A DNA stretch of 9,660 bases from positions 1 to 9,660 of the forward strand of contig CALDPJ010000255.1 of the NCBI GenBank assembly GCA_937911795.1, read 5' to 3'. The notes under the pieces were generated by a model. That model saw nothing but the letters and a program-made list of their open reading frames with translations, was not told where the DNA came from and made no database searches. Positions 1 to 7,753 of the stretch are shown one piece after another (the stretch's first letter is position 1; each line of letters opens with the position of its first letter). Origin of the DNA: an uncultured Flavobacteriales bacterium. Its GTDB lineage: Bacteria > Bacteroidota > Bacteroidia > Flavobacteriales_D > SKUL01. The position numbers and the translations under genes were made by a program.

Positions 1-2
1 TT

Positions 3-1040
3 CAAAGTGATGGAAAACTGGTGGTGTCGGGAAACACCAATGCCGCAATTGCCCTGGCTCGATTTAATGCAGATGGTACGCCGGACAATGCTTTCGGTAC
101 AGCCGGAAGCGTAATCGTAGATTTGGTTTCAGGTCTTGAAAAGGGTTATTCAACTGTACCTTATTCGGGCGATAAGATTCTCGTGGCCGGTGAGAGCAAT
201 CAGGACTTTGTTTTGCTGCGCTTCAACAGCGATGGAACTCCAGATGATTCGTTCGGTACCAACGGAGTGGTAACGACCGACATCGACAACGACAGTTCGG
301 ACGAAGGCCATGCTGTGGTGGTGCAAAACGACGGGAAAATTGTCGTGGCCGGCCGAAGCGATCTGAATATTTTTGAAGATTTCGTTTTGGTACGATACCA
401 CGTTGATGGCTCAGTAGATGAGACATTCGGGGACAATGGAGTTGCCGTAACGGATATCGCTTCGGAATCTTCAGACTTCGTAACTTCAATGGTACAGCAA
501 CCGAATGGCCAGCTTGTAGTGGTTGGACTTTCAAGGTTTGGTATGTTGGGTACTACGGACGATTTTTCAATGGTTCGTTATAACGCCGACGGGACTGTAG
601 ATAATGAGTTCGGAACAGCGGGCATCGTCACGACCTCGCTCGATAGTGGCCACGATGACCCGATGTCTGTCGCGATTCAACCAGACCAGAAAATTGTGGT
701 GGCTGGTTATAGTTTCCAGTCTACACTTTTCAGCTACGGCTTTGCCGTGGCGCGGTATAACGGAGATTCCTCCGTCAATATCCGGGAAGGTCAAAGCGGG
801 GTTAAAACACGATTGTTCCCGAATCCCACAACAGGTGTTTTAACGATTAGCAACGACCAATCCTGGATTGATAAAGCAGAGGTCTTTAATGTTCTTGGGG
901 AAATGATCTTTTCTGACCACAATCAATCTGGTAGTTCTATCACCATTGATTTATCCCATATTCCTGAAGGGGCTTATTTCGTGCGGATATTCGGTGGAGA
1001 AAACCTGGTGGTTACCCACAAGGTGATTGTTCGGCATTGA
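3..1040 (+). CDS. Delta-60 repeat protein with T9SS type-A C-terminal sorting domain (5' end outside window)
   Basis: The open frame already runs at the left edge (first full codon at base 3), so the gene starts upstream and the GTG at 21 is not its real start; 345 residues are visible. They hold about five delta-60 repeats of roughly 55 residues, each with a [N/S]DGK[IL]VV[AS]G strand, an RYN/RFNxDGxxD turn and an FGxxG segment followed by a variable VTTD strand. Such repeats are predicted to form beta-propeller-like folds. From about base 797 the repeats give way to a T9SS type-A sorting domain: LFPNPTTG, a central FNVLGEMIF strand, the IPEGAYFVRI motif and a basic VTHKVIVRH end. This tail normally directs export across the outer membrane and cell-surface attachment or release. 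Ligand unknown. It converges on the LytTR regulator gene. The family call is firm; the biological role is not. Confidence 0.9.
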   Translation, partial: QSDGKLVVSGNTNAAIALARFNADGTPDNAFGTAGSVIVDLVSGLEKGYSTVPYSGDKILVAGESNQDFVLLRFNSDGTPDDSFGTNGVVTTDIDNDSSDEGHAVVVQNDGKIVVAGRSDLNIFEDFVLVRYHVDGSVDETFGDNGVAVTDIASESSDFVTSMVQQPNGQLVVVGLSRFGMLGTTDDFSMVRYNADGTVDNEFGTAGIVTTSLDSGHDDPMSVAIQPDQKIVVAGYSFQSTLFSYGFAVARYNGDSSVNIREGQSGVKTRLFPNPTTGVLTISNDQSWIDKAEVFNVLGEMIFSDHNQSGSSITIDLSHIPEGAYFVRIFGGENLVVTHKVIVRH

Positions 1041-1176
1041 TCAGGCAGGCGTTGGCGAAAGGGGACGCTTATGCCATCTCTTGTACAAATTAGGTCCACG
1101 CTCTCATTTTTTCATTCAACATCTAAATATCTGTTTTCTAACACGGGCACAAGCGGATGCTTGCGCCAGTACTAAC
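1041..1176. other. Short intergenic region between convergent genes
   Basis: These 136 bases separate two genes that run towards each other. They contain a T-rich run around 1108 and one strong hairpin near the right end (listed separately). No credible small coding sequence or RNA gene was seen. Confidence 0.6.
1146..1167. terminator. Hairpin between convergent genes, possible bidirectional terminator
   Basis: GGCACAAGC, a four-base loop GGAT, and GCTTGCGCC pair over nine positions with a single A-C mismatch. The hairpin lies 9 bases beyond the regulator stop codon and about 105 bases after the delta-60 stop, where a terminator is expected. Neither side is followed by a clean T-tract, so intrinsic termination is uncertain. 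Confidence 0.35.
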
Positions 1177-1923
1177 TTAAATAAACCTCTCCAAAAACCC
1201 CGCTTTCCGCAACCGGCTTACCGAAGATTGCGCGCCGTCCACCATCTCAACCGTGTTATCATTCCGGTGAAAAGCGGTGACGTGCCGCAGGTTAACGACC
1301 GTACTTTGGTGAATGCGAAAAAAACCGAATTCGTGGAGCAAGGTGTCGTAATCACCCAAGGTTTTGGTGGCGAGGATGTGCTTGCCATTGCGCAAGACAA
1401 AATTGGTGTAGTTCCGATCTCCTTCCAGCCGAATGATGTCTTCGATGTCCACCACGCGAAAACCTTCCATATTTGGGATAACCAATTTGTGTATTTTCCG
1501 GTCGTCGCCATAGTTTTCAATCAGGATCTTCAGTCGTTTTCTGGCGTCGTTGCGCTCGTCGGTTGACTTTTTGATGAACGACTCAACAATCTCCCTCAGG
1601 GCACTTATTTTGACGGGCTTCATCAGGTATCCCATCGCGCTGAAGCGAAAAGCATTGACGGCATATTCGTCGTACGCCGTGACAAACACCACCTCAAAAT
1701 CTTTATTTTCAATCGCGTGGAGCAAGTCAAATCCCGTTTCACGATTCATGCGGATGTCGAGAAACAATAGTTCTGGCTTTAACCGGTTGATCAATTCTAT
1801 GCCGTCCGAAACAGAATCCGCTTCACCGGCTATTTCAATCTGGTCGGAAAAGTGGCGCTTAATCAAGCTACGCAACATAAACCGCGCGTCTTCCTCGTCG
1901 TCAACTATCAGTGCCCGTATCAT
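1177..1923 (-). CDS. LytTR-family two-component response regulator
   Basis: A 248-residue response regulator of the LytR/AlgR type, the usual length for the family. Residues 1-118 are a receiver domain: acidic pair D8-D9, phospho-acceptor D56 (FLDIRM), T82 (FVTAYDEYA) and K102 (MKPV). Residues 145-246 are a LytTR DNA-binding domain with the typical EGDRNYT, FFRIHQSTVVNL and SVSRLRKAGFLERF segments. The proline usually found in the D-x-x-M-P motif is N60 here, a mild deviation. Its ATG overlaps the TGA of the upstream kinase gene (ATGA, bases 1920-1923), so translation is probably coupled and the kinase is the obvious partner. Phosphorylation should alter binding to target promoters; the targets cannot be seen. 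No start competes with this one. Confidence 0.95.
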   Translation of the reverse strand: MIRALIVDDEEDARFMLRSLIKRHFSDQIEIAGEADSVSDGIELINRLKPELLFLDIRMNRETGFDLLHAIENKDFEVVFVTAYDEYAVNAFRFSAMGYLMKPVKISALREIVESFIKKSTDERNDARKRLKILIENYGDDRKIHKLVIPNMEGFRVVDIEDIIRLEGDRNYTNFVLRNGKHILATKTLGDYDTLLHEFGFFRIHQSTVVNLRHVTAFHRNDNTVEMVDGAQSSVSRLRKAGFLERFI

Positions 1924-3812
1924 GTGGTGGTTGAAATGAGGAACACTACGCGCGTTCCGGATTCTTTACTGCTTTTAATTTCCACTTTATTTCCGAGTCG
2001 CTGTTCGGTAATGGCTATTCCTTTTGAGGTAGATTTGCCGAGATCCTCCGGATCCATTCCTACCCCATCGTCGGTGATTTCGCACTGGATTTTTCCGTTC
2101 ACCAGAGTGATTCGAATGTCGATATTACCCAACTGCTTTTTAGGCAGAATTCCATGCCAGATCGCGTTTTCCACAAAGGGTTGAATGACCAGTGGCGGGA
2201 CTTTGGTGTTCAATTGATCGATCTCCGAATCGACAACAATGGAATATTCGATCATTTTGCGGCTCCGCAGCTTTTCCAGTTCGAGGTACAGCTGCAACGT
2301 TTCGAGTTCTTTGTGCAGACTGATGCTGCTCTTATTGCTGTTCTCTAGAATGTTGCGCATTAGCGTGGAGAAGTCGGCGATGTATTCATTGGCCTCGTCG
2401 ATATTGCCCTCCAGGTAAATGCGCTGAATGCTGTTGAGTGCGTTGAAAATAAAGTGCGGATTCATTTGTGTACGCAGCGCGCGGTGTTCCAGTTCAGCCG
2501 CTTTTTTCTGCTCGCGCAATTGGTTTTGTCTGCGCATAAACCATCCTCCGCCAACCAACATGATCAGCATCAAAGAGAGGGACGCAGTAAGATAGGTTCT
2601 GGCGCGCAAAGCAATCGAATTTCGATCGAGTTCCATTTCGCTCAGTTCATTTTGTTGCGTCAGTGCTGCGATTTCTTCCTGCTGTTGTTCAAATTGATAT
2701 CGCCGCTCGATTTCTATGACTTTTTGAGCGGTCTCTTCCGCGTTGATTTTTTTCTCGATGGAGTTGATTTCTTTATACGCCTCCAGCGCTTCTGAAAACG
2801 CTCCGAGGTTCTCCTGTGCTCCGGCCATCAATTCGTAGGTATTGCGGGTCATGCTTAAATCATCCGAATTTTTGAGTAAATCCAGAGCCTGATCGGCCAG
2901 CGTAAGTGCATATCGACTGTCTCCTTTTTCAATGTATGCGTCTGCGCTTTGCAACACCGCCAACACCATATTTGACGTATCGCGGAGCGCCGAATAAGTT
3001 TGATAATTTTCATCAAAGAGTTGCAGAGCCTCGTCGTAACGGCCGCTTTCGATGTATAAATTTCCCAGGCTCGATTTGCAGGAAGCGGTTGTGAGGGGTG
3101 AATTCACTTCCTTCTGGAGATCCAGCGCACGGAGCAGGTATTGTTCTGCACCATCCAGGTTTCCTTGATAATAGGCCAAAATACCCATATTGCTGAGGAC
3201 GTGCGAAACGCCTTTCGCGTCGCCATCTTGTTCATAAATACTCAGGGCAGATTTATAGTATTTAGCGGCTTCATCAAACTGACCCAAATTGGAATATAGG
3301 ATGGCCAGATCCGTACAGGCATCGGCTTCCCGGTTTTGATTTCCGATTTTTCCAAAATGGTTCCGCGCTTCCAGCAAATGTTCTGCAGCCTGATCATATT
3401 CCCCCGTTTTTTTCAAATATCGGGCGCGCAACAGGAGGTAAATCCCCTGTTCGTTTTCCAGATTGTCGAGCGGCAGCATTTGCTCCATTTCCGCAAGAAC
3501 CTGCTGCATCCTTTCGTATTGAGCGCTGAAGAAAAAAGCATCCGACAAATTCATCAGGGCATAGAACTTACCTTTTGGATAATCGAGGTCTTGGGATAAT
3601 TCCAATTGTTGATTCGCCCATTTGGAGATTTCAGAATAATCCTGAAAGGAGTTTTTGGCCAGTTCATTCAGCAACCAGACTTTGTTGGTGTCCTCGCTGG
3701 CAATACTCAGTTGATGCAATAAGCTGTCGCGACGATCAGCGTTATCGGCATGGACCGAAATACCGCAAATCAACGTCATTACTGCGATGAAAGTCAGCTT
3801 TATACGAGGCAT
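1920..3812 (-). CDS. TPR-repeat sensor histidine kinase, LytS-like (HisKA_3-free His_kinase family)
   Basis: A 630-residue membrane sensor kinase. Residues 1-22 are a signal peptide (hydrophobic LTFIAVMTLICGISV, HAD cleavage region). About residues 80-356 hold six to seven TPR helices-turn-helix units (for example 163-198, 203-239, 243-278, 281-318), expected in the periplasm. Residues about 354-400 are rich in E/Q and look coiled coil; 406-425 is the transmembrane helix. The cytoplasmic part has the His_kinase (PF06580) motif MNPHFIFNALNSI with H453 as phospho-acceptor, then an ATPase domain with N-box PFVENAIWHG (N549), G-box DDGVGMD (581-587) and KGIAITEQRL. All key residues are present. 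The gene starts 12 bases after the propeller gene stop and overlaps the regulator gene by ATGA, so it is the middle gene of an operon and very likely phosphorylates that regulator. No Shine-Dalgarno is visible, which is usual for Bacteroidota. The signal sensed is unknown; TPRs suggest a protein or peptide. Confidence 0.95.
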   Translation of the reverse strand: MPRIKLTFIAVMTLICGISVHADNADRRDSLLHQLSIASEDTNKVWLLNELAKNSFQDYSEISKWANQQLELSQDLDYPKGKFYALMNLSDAFFFSAQYERMQQVLAEMEQMLPLDNLENEQGIYLLLRARYLKKTGEYDQAAEHLLEARNHFGKIGNQNREADACTDLAILYSNLGQFDEAAKYYKSALSIYEQDGDAKGVSHVLSNMGILAYYQGNLDGAEQYLLRALDLQKEVNSPLTTASCKSSLGNLYIESGRYDEALQLFDENYQTYSALRDTSNMVLAVLQSADAYIEKGDSRYALTLADQALDLLKNSDDLSMTRNTYELMAGAQENLGAFSEALEAYKEINSIEKKINAEETAQKVIEIERRYQFEQQQEEIAALTQQNELSEMELDRNSIALRARTYLTASLSLMLIMLVGGGWFMRRQNQLREQKKAAELEHRALRTQMNPHFIFNALNSIQRIYLEGNIDEANEYIADFSTLMRNILENSNKSSISLHKELETLQLYLELEKLRSRKMIEYSIVVDSEIDQLNTKVPPLVIQPFVENAIWHGILPKKQLGNIDIRITLVNGKIQCEITDDGVGMDPEDLGKSTSKGIAITEQRLGNKVEIKSSKESGTRVVFLISTTT

Positions 3813-3824
3813 CGGCGCGTTGGT

Positions 3825-6800
3825 TTAGTGAATGCGAACAACTCGTTGCATCTTTTCTTCGCCCGATATTCGGATAAAATAGTAACCCGGAGCGAGGTGT
3901 TCGGTGTCGACTGTGATTCGCAAACCATTGCCCGGCAAGGTATGTACTATTTGTCCAACGGCATTGTGAAAGGCAATTTCCCGGTTATGATTTTCTTCAA
4001 ACTCAAGAACCAGCACATTGCGGAATGGGTTGGGATAAATGAGCACCGAGCCGGCGTTTGTATCGTTGATGCCAGTGCAGACCTCAACCACAATCTCCTG
4101 TTCGAAACTGCCGCTGCAATTGCTTTCGTCGGTGAAGGTATAGGTGATGCTGTGCGTTCCCGGTCCCGCATCAGCCGGTGAAAACATGTTGCCCGAAACA
4201 CCCGTTCCGGAGTAGGTTCCTCCTTCCGGAAATCCACCGGTTAAGGCAAAATCTCCGTAGCTATTGCAGAGGATACTGGAATCAAGTTCGAGCGTCACCA
4301 CAGGTAAAGGATTGGATTCTACAGTTCGAACACTGGGAACCGACGATCCACAATTGTTGTTGGCAGTTACTGAAATTGTTCCCCCGTTATTTCCAGCGGT
4401 GACATTGATCGAGTTGGTGGTGCTGTTTCCACTCCAGCCATTGGGTAAAGTCCATGTGTAGGAAGTCACTCCCTCAACAGCAGAAACAGAAAAAGAAGTT
4501 TCATCATCTTCGCAGAAAATGAGGTCGCCGCTGATGGCTTCGGGTTGTTCAGGTGCTTGGTCAACACTGACATTCAAAGTTTGCTCCGTGGATGATCCGC
4601 AATTGTTGTTGGCGGTAACTGAAATTGTTCCTCCATTATTTCCGGTGGTGACATCGATGGAATTGGTGGTGCTGCTTCCATTCCACCCGTTGGGCAAGTT
4701 CCATGTGTACGAAGTCGCTCCGTCAACAGCTGAAACAGAGAAAGTCGATTCATCGTCTTCGCAAAAAGTCAGATCTCCAGTGATGGCTTCGGGTTGTTCG
4801 GGTGCTTGGTCAACACTGACATTCAAAGTTTGCGCTGTGGAAGATCCGCAGGTATTGTTGGCGGTTACTGAAATTGTTCCTCCGCTATTTCCGGCGGTGA
4901 CATCGATGGAGTTGGTAGTGCTGCTTCCATTCCACCCGTTGGGCAAGTTCCATGTGTAGGAAGTTGCTCCGTCAACGGCTGAAACGGAGAAGGTGGTTTC
5001 ATCGTCTTCGCAGAAAGTGAGATCTCCGGTGATGGCTTCGGGTTGCGCAGGAGCCTGGTCAACGCTGACATTCAAAGTTAGCTCCGTGGATGATCCGCAA
5101 TTGTTGTTGGCGGTAACTGAAATTGTTCCTCCATTATTTCCAGCGGTAACATCGATGGAGTTGGTGGTGCTGTTTCCGCTCCAACCGTTGGGCAAATTCC
5201 AGGTGTAGGAAGTGGCTCCGTCAACATCTGAAACAGAGAAAGTGGTTTCATCGTCCTCGCAGAAAGTGAGATCACCGGTGATGGATTCGGGTTGAGCTGG
5301 TGCTTCGCTGCAGCCGGCACTTTCCAGCGCGCCGAAAAAAGCATCGCTGTCGCCTCCACCATAACCTGGTTGGTGTGCTCCGGGGGCAGCAAATACGTTG
5401 GTTGAGCTGGTGTATCCGGTCATGTAAATGCCATTTGCGCTCGCTGTGCAACCGAGTGCCACGTCGTCTCCGGTTCCACCGAAATAGCTGCTCCAGAGAA
5501 TTGTACCGTCCGCCTCAAACTGAGAGAGAAAAGCATCGTTGGATCCTCCTCCATTCTCAGATTGGGTTGAATCACCGAATGCGATTCCATCTGTAGACGC
5601 CGCGGAACCCACTGAATATACTTTCCCATCGGCTCCAACTGCACAACCGTATGCTTCATCATGATCGCCGCCGCCAATATAGGTTCCCCAGGTTCTGTTT
5701 CCGGATGAATCCATTTTGGCCAGAAAGCCGTCACTGGAACCACCACCAAAAAATTGCTGATGCGAGCCGGGTGTAGCAATATTTATTGGTGATTGTGTGA
5801 GTCCGGAGATGTAAATATTACCGGATGCATCAATGTCACAATCTCTCACCCAGGTCCAGCCGGAAGTGCCGCTGTAATAGGTTCCCCACTGTTGAACTCC
5901 GTCGGTGTTGAACTGCGCCAAGAATCCGGCAAAAGCGCCTCCGGCAGAATTGGGTTGGTAGGTGTCTGGCGTGGCCATGTTTGAATCCGAAGAGGTATAT
6001 CCACCAATGTGGATCTGATCGGTGGAGCTTACCGCGATAGTGAGCGCCACATCCTGTCCGTCATAGCCGAAGTAAGTTCCCCATTGACGGACTCCGCTCG
6101 GGTTGAACTTCACGATGAATGCATCGTCCGAACCAACCCGGTATTGCTGGTGGCTTCCGGCTGTTCCAACACCCGTGCTGGAAAGCGAGCTTCCTGCGAG
6201 GTAAACATTGTTATTGCTGTCTGTCGCGCAGGCATATCCTCTGTCGTTGCCGGTTCCGCCATAAAACGTTCCCCACTGCCGAACGCCGTAGGTGTTGAAC
6301 TTGGCGATGTATGCGTCATCGTTGCCATTACCTCCGGAGAAGGGCTGATGAGCGCCATCAGACCCAACCATAGCCGTTGAGTTGGTTCTTCCGGCCAGAA
6401 ATACATTGCCCAGGTTATCGGTGGTACATCCGTTTCCTTCATCCCAACCTGACCATCCGTAGTAGGTCGCCCATTGTCTTGCTCCGTTAGCGTTGAATTT
6501 TACAATAAATGCATCATAACTTCCGCCGAGTGCGTAGTTCAGAAATCCCCCGGTTGTGGCAATCGAAGTGGTGGAATTGGTTCGCCCGGATAGGTATAGA
6601 TTTCCGTTGCCATCGGAGGTGCAGTCTTGACCTTCATCCGTTCCCGTTCCACCATAAAATGTAGACCACAATGAAGTCGGCGGGTCAATGCGCATCGGTT
6701 GTTCAGGTTCAAATCCGTCAATCTCAAAGCGAACAACTGCGCCTTTTTCTGATGGCTCAATTACCCATCGGGCATCGAGCAGCTTTTCGTTTTGGTAAAC

Positions 6801-7475
6801 GGCGAGTTTGCCTTCGCGGATTTCACCAAAAGGAGTTTCCATAATCAGGTAGCCATCATTGTCGGAGCTAACTTCTGCGCCGGCAATTTCAAATGCGATT
6901 TGGGTGTAGTCTTCAGCTTTTTCAAGCAACCAGTCGCTTTCGAGTGTTCCGTCGTTGCTGAAGTACAACAAATCGATTCCCGGCCAAACATCCCGGAACC
7001 GGACATCTTCGAATTTTTTGACCATCAATGCGGGATCATTTCCTTCCGGAACATTGTAGTAATTGTTGTATCCTTCCATGTCTTTGCCGGGAACGACTTC
7101 AATATTTTCGTTGGCGTTTATCCAATTCAGATCTACGCGGTAGATGCTGAATTCGCGAGGTGTTGGTTCATCGGAATGCATGGCCCTTTCCACATTATTG
7201 GCTGGTTTTTCGAAAGAAACAATCTGATAGCTGATTCCGTTGTTGCGCAGGTGAAAATTCAAACCATGAGTTTCTCCGCTAAAGAGCACATCAGGCCGGG
7301 CTTGCCAGTTTTGATCGCGCACCTGACCCGCGTTTTCTTCAAAGGAGAGGAACTGGCTCTCTGTATTCAGCGTTTGCAATGGCTTGAGAAGAGGTGTGTT
7401 ATTGGATGACAGAAGGTCTTGTGCAAAGGTGCTGAGAACAAGTATACTCAACAATAAAGTGGTAATGTAGCGCAT
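3825..7475 (-). CDS. Secreted SBBP beta-propeller protein with Ig/PKD-like repeats and T9SS type-A tail
   Basis: A 1216-residue multidomain exported protein. Residues 1-18 form a signal peptide (cleavage after TFA). Residues about 43-250 resemble the N-terminal domain often found before SBBP repeats in Bacteroidota (DUF7948-type: FEENAGQVRD, VRFRDVWPGIDLLYF, PFGEIREGKLAVYQ). Residues 270-722 are seven SBBP repeats of 62-66 residues (STFYGGTGTDEG, GNLYLSGRTNS, DAFIVKFNANGARQW pattern), the right number for one closed seven-bladed propeller. Residues 725-1049 are four 83-residue Ig/PKD-like domains, each with a Cys pair (739/793, 822/876, 905/959, 988/1042); 1057-1133 is another Ig-like domain; 1143-1216 is the T9SS sorting domain (LIYPNPF, LAPGYYFIRI, VVRIH end). 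It is probably displayed on the cell surface as an adhesin or binding protein; the ligand is unknown. No catalytic motif was recognised. It is the first gene of the unit with the kinase and regulator. The ATG at 7475 fits the signal peptide. Confidence 0.93.
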   Translation of the reverse strand: MRYITTLLLSILVLSTFAQDLLSSNNTPLLKPLQTLNTESQFLSFEENAGQVRDQNWQARPDVLFSGETHGLNFHLRNNGISYQIVSFEKPANNVERAMHSDEPTPREFSIYRVDLNWINANENIEVVPGKDMEGYNNYYNVPEGNDPALMVKKFEDVRFRDVWPGIDLLYFSNDGTLESDWLLEKAEDYTQIAFEIAGAEVSSDNDGYLIMETPFGEIREGKLAVYQNEKLLDARWVIEPSEKGAVVRFEIDGFEPEQPMRIDPPTSLWSTFYGGTGTDEGQDCTSDGNGNLYLSGRTNSTTSIATTGGFLNYALGGSYDAFIVKFNANGARQWATYYGWSGWDEGNGCTTDNLGNVFLAGRTNSTAMVGSDGAHQPFSGGNGNDDAYIAKFNTYGVRQWGTFYGGTGNDRGYACATDSNNNVYLAGSSLSSTGVGTAGSHQQYRVGSDDAFIVKFNPSGVRQWGTYFGYDGQDVALTIAVSSTDQIHIGGYTSSDSNMATPDTYQPNSAGGAFAGFLAQFNTDGVQQWGTYYSGTSGWTWVRDCDIDASGNIYISGLTQSPINIATPGSHQQFFGGGSSDGFLAKMDSSGNRTWGTYIGGGDHDEAYGCAVGADGKVYSVGSAASTDGIAFGDSTQSENGGGSNDAFLSQFEADGTILWSSYFGGTGDDVALGCTASANGIYMTGYTSSTNVFAAPGAHQPGYGGGDSDAFFGALESAGCSEAPAQPESITGDLTFCEDDETTFSVSDVDGATSYTWNLPNGWSGNSTTNSIDVTAGNNGGTISVTANNNCGSSTELTLNVSVDQAPAQPEAITGDLTFCEDDETTFSVSAVDGATSYTWNLPNGWNGSSTTNSIDVTAGNSGGTISVTANNTCGSSTAQTLNVSVDQAPEQPEAITGDLTFCEDDESTFSVSAVDGATSYTWNLPNGWNGSSTTNSIDVTTGNNGGTISVTANNNCGSSTEQTLNVSVDQAPEQPEAISGDLIFCEDDETSFSVSAVEGVTSYTWTLPNGWSGNSTTNSINVTAGNNGGTISVTANNNCGSSVPSVRTVESNPLPVVTLELDSSILCNSYGDFALTGGFPEGGTYSGTGVSGNMFSPADAGPGTHSITYTFTDESNCSGSFEQEIVVEVCTGINDTNAGSVLIYPNPFRNVLVLEFEENHNREIAFHNAVGQIVHTLPGNGLRITVDTEHLAPGYYFIRISGEEKMQRVVRIH
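4320..5303 (-). repeat. Four tandem 249-base repeats coding for 83-residue Ig/PKD-like domains
   Basis: Copies begin (coding sense) at 5303, 5054, 4805 and 4556, exactly 249 bases apart; for example GATCCGC recurs at 4594, 4843 and 5092. Neighbouring copies look about 90 percent identical by eye, including synonymous sites, with one stretch of roughly 40 identical bases near the GTGCTGCTTCC motif. Each unit codes for APxQPExI at the start, then FCEDDE, SYTWxLPNGW, GGTISVTANN and CGSS. The last copy has a diverged tail. In-frame spacing means copy number could change without breaking the gene. Confidence 0.95.
5310..6668 (-). repeat. Seven SBBP repeats (predicted seven-bladed beta-propeller)
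   Basis: Protein-level repeats at residues about 270-334, 335-400, 401-464, 465-529, 530-595, 596-660 and 661-722. Most begin with a W-[GAS]-[TS]-[YF]-[YFI]-G strand, share a GNxYLxG core strand and end in DAFxxKFxxxGxxQW. Unlike the Ig-like units they are clearly diverged at DNA level, so this is an old array. Repeats 4 and 5 are the most divergent. Six carry a cysteine at one equivalent position. Confidence 0.88.
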
Positions 7476-7753
7476 GGGATGGAAGTTTGGTTACGTGTAC
7501 AAGGATAGAAATAACGAAACAAATGCTTCTGTGAATTTTTCAGACTGTCGCTTTTTGATGACGCCTGGCGGTGTTTTGTTATCGGATGGAAACCACGGAG
7601 TGCTCATTTTTTAACCACGGAGATCGCAGAGTGTGCGGAGGGATTGGGTTGAAGATAAGATCTGCTTCTCGAAGTCAACCATAGCCTTTTAGCGCAGAGT
7701 TGACAAAGGAGGCACAAAGGGCGCAAAGAATCTCCATGTCCTTTGTGAAATTC
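7476..7753. other. Intergenic region between RDD gene and propeller operon
   Basis: The 278 bases lie upstream of the propeller gene and downstream of the RDD gene, both on the minus strand. The part nearest the propeller gene (7476-7560) is AT-rich and holds a possible promoter; the rest is largely filled by the degenerate repeat element listed separately. No coding sequence of its own is seen. Confidence 0.6.
7500..7507 (-). promoter_or_regulatory. Possible Bacteroidota -7 promoter box for the propeller operon
   Basis: On the minus strand TATCCTTG matches the Bacteroidota -7 consensus TAnnTTTG at all fixed positions but one, and lies 24 bases before the ATG at 7475. A TTTG further upstream is present but at shorter spacing (12 bases) than usual for the -33 box, so this is only a weak prediction. 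Confidence 0.3.

Larger units (their letters stand above)
1177..7475 (-). other. Probable three-gene operon: propeller protein, sensor kinase, response regulator
   Basis: The three genes share a strand, with a 12-base gap (3813-3824) and a 4-base ATGA overlap (1920-1923). No hairpin or promoter-sized gap separates them. One transcript starting upstream of 7475 is the simplest reading; an internal promoter for the kinase inside the propeller gene is not excluded. Confidence 0.75.

Noticed and set aside
21..23. GTG at 21 as the start of the delta-60 protein
   Set aside because: The codons before it (QSDGKL) are the first half of a delta-60 repeat, so the gene continues upstream of the window.
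1027..1566. Plus-strand open frame of 179 codons
   Set aside because: It lies opposite the LytTR regulator gene, which has all family motifs; the plus-strand translation matches nothing and has no domain pattern.
4519..5208. Plus-strand open frames with repeated peptide units (for example VTEIVPPLFPAVTS)
   Set aside because: They are the antisense image of the tandem Ig-like repeats; the repetition comes from the real gene on the minus strand.
4320..5303. Regularly spaced repeats as a possible CRISPR array
   Set aside because: The unit is 249 bases, in frame, and codes for a recognisable Ig/PKD-like domain; there is no short repeat with unique spacers and no cas gene.
6792..7409. Plus-strand open frame of 205 codons
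   Set aside because: It is antisense to the N-terminal domain of the propeller protein, where the minus strand is clearly coding, with a signal peptide and known repeats following.
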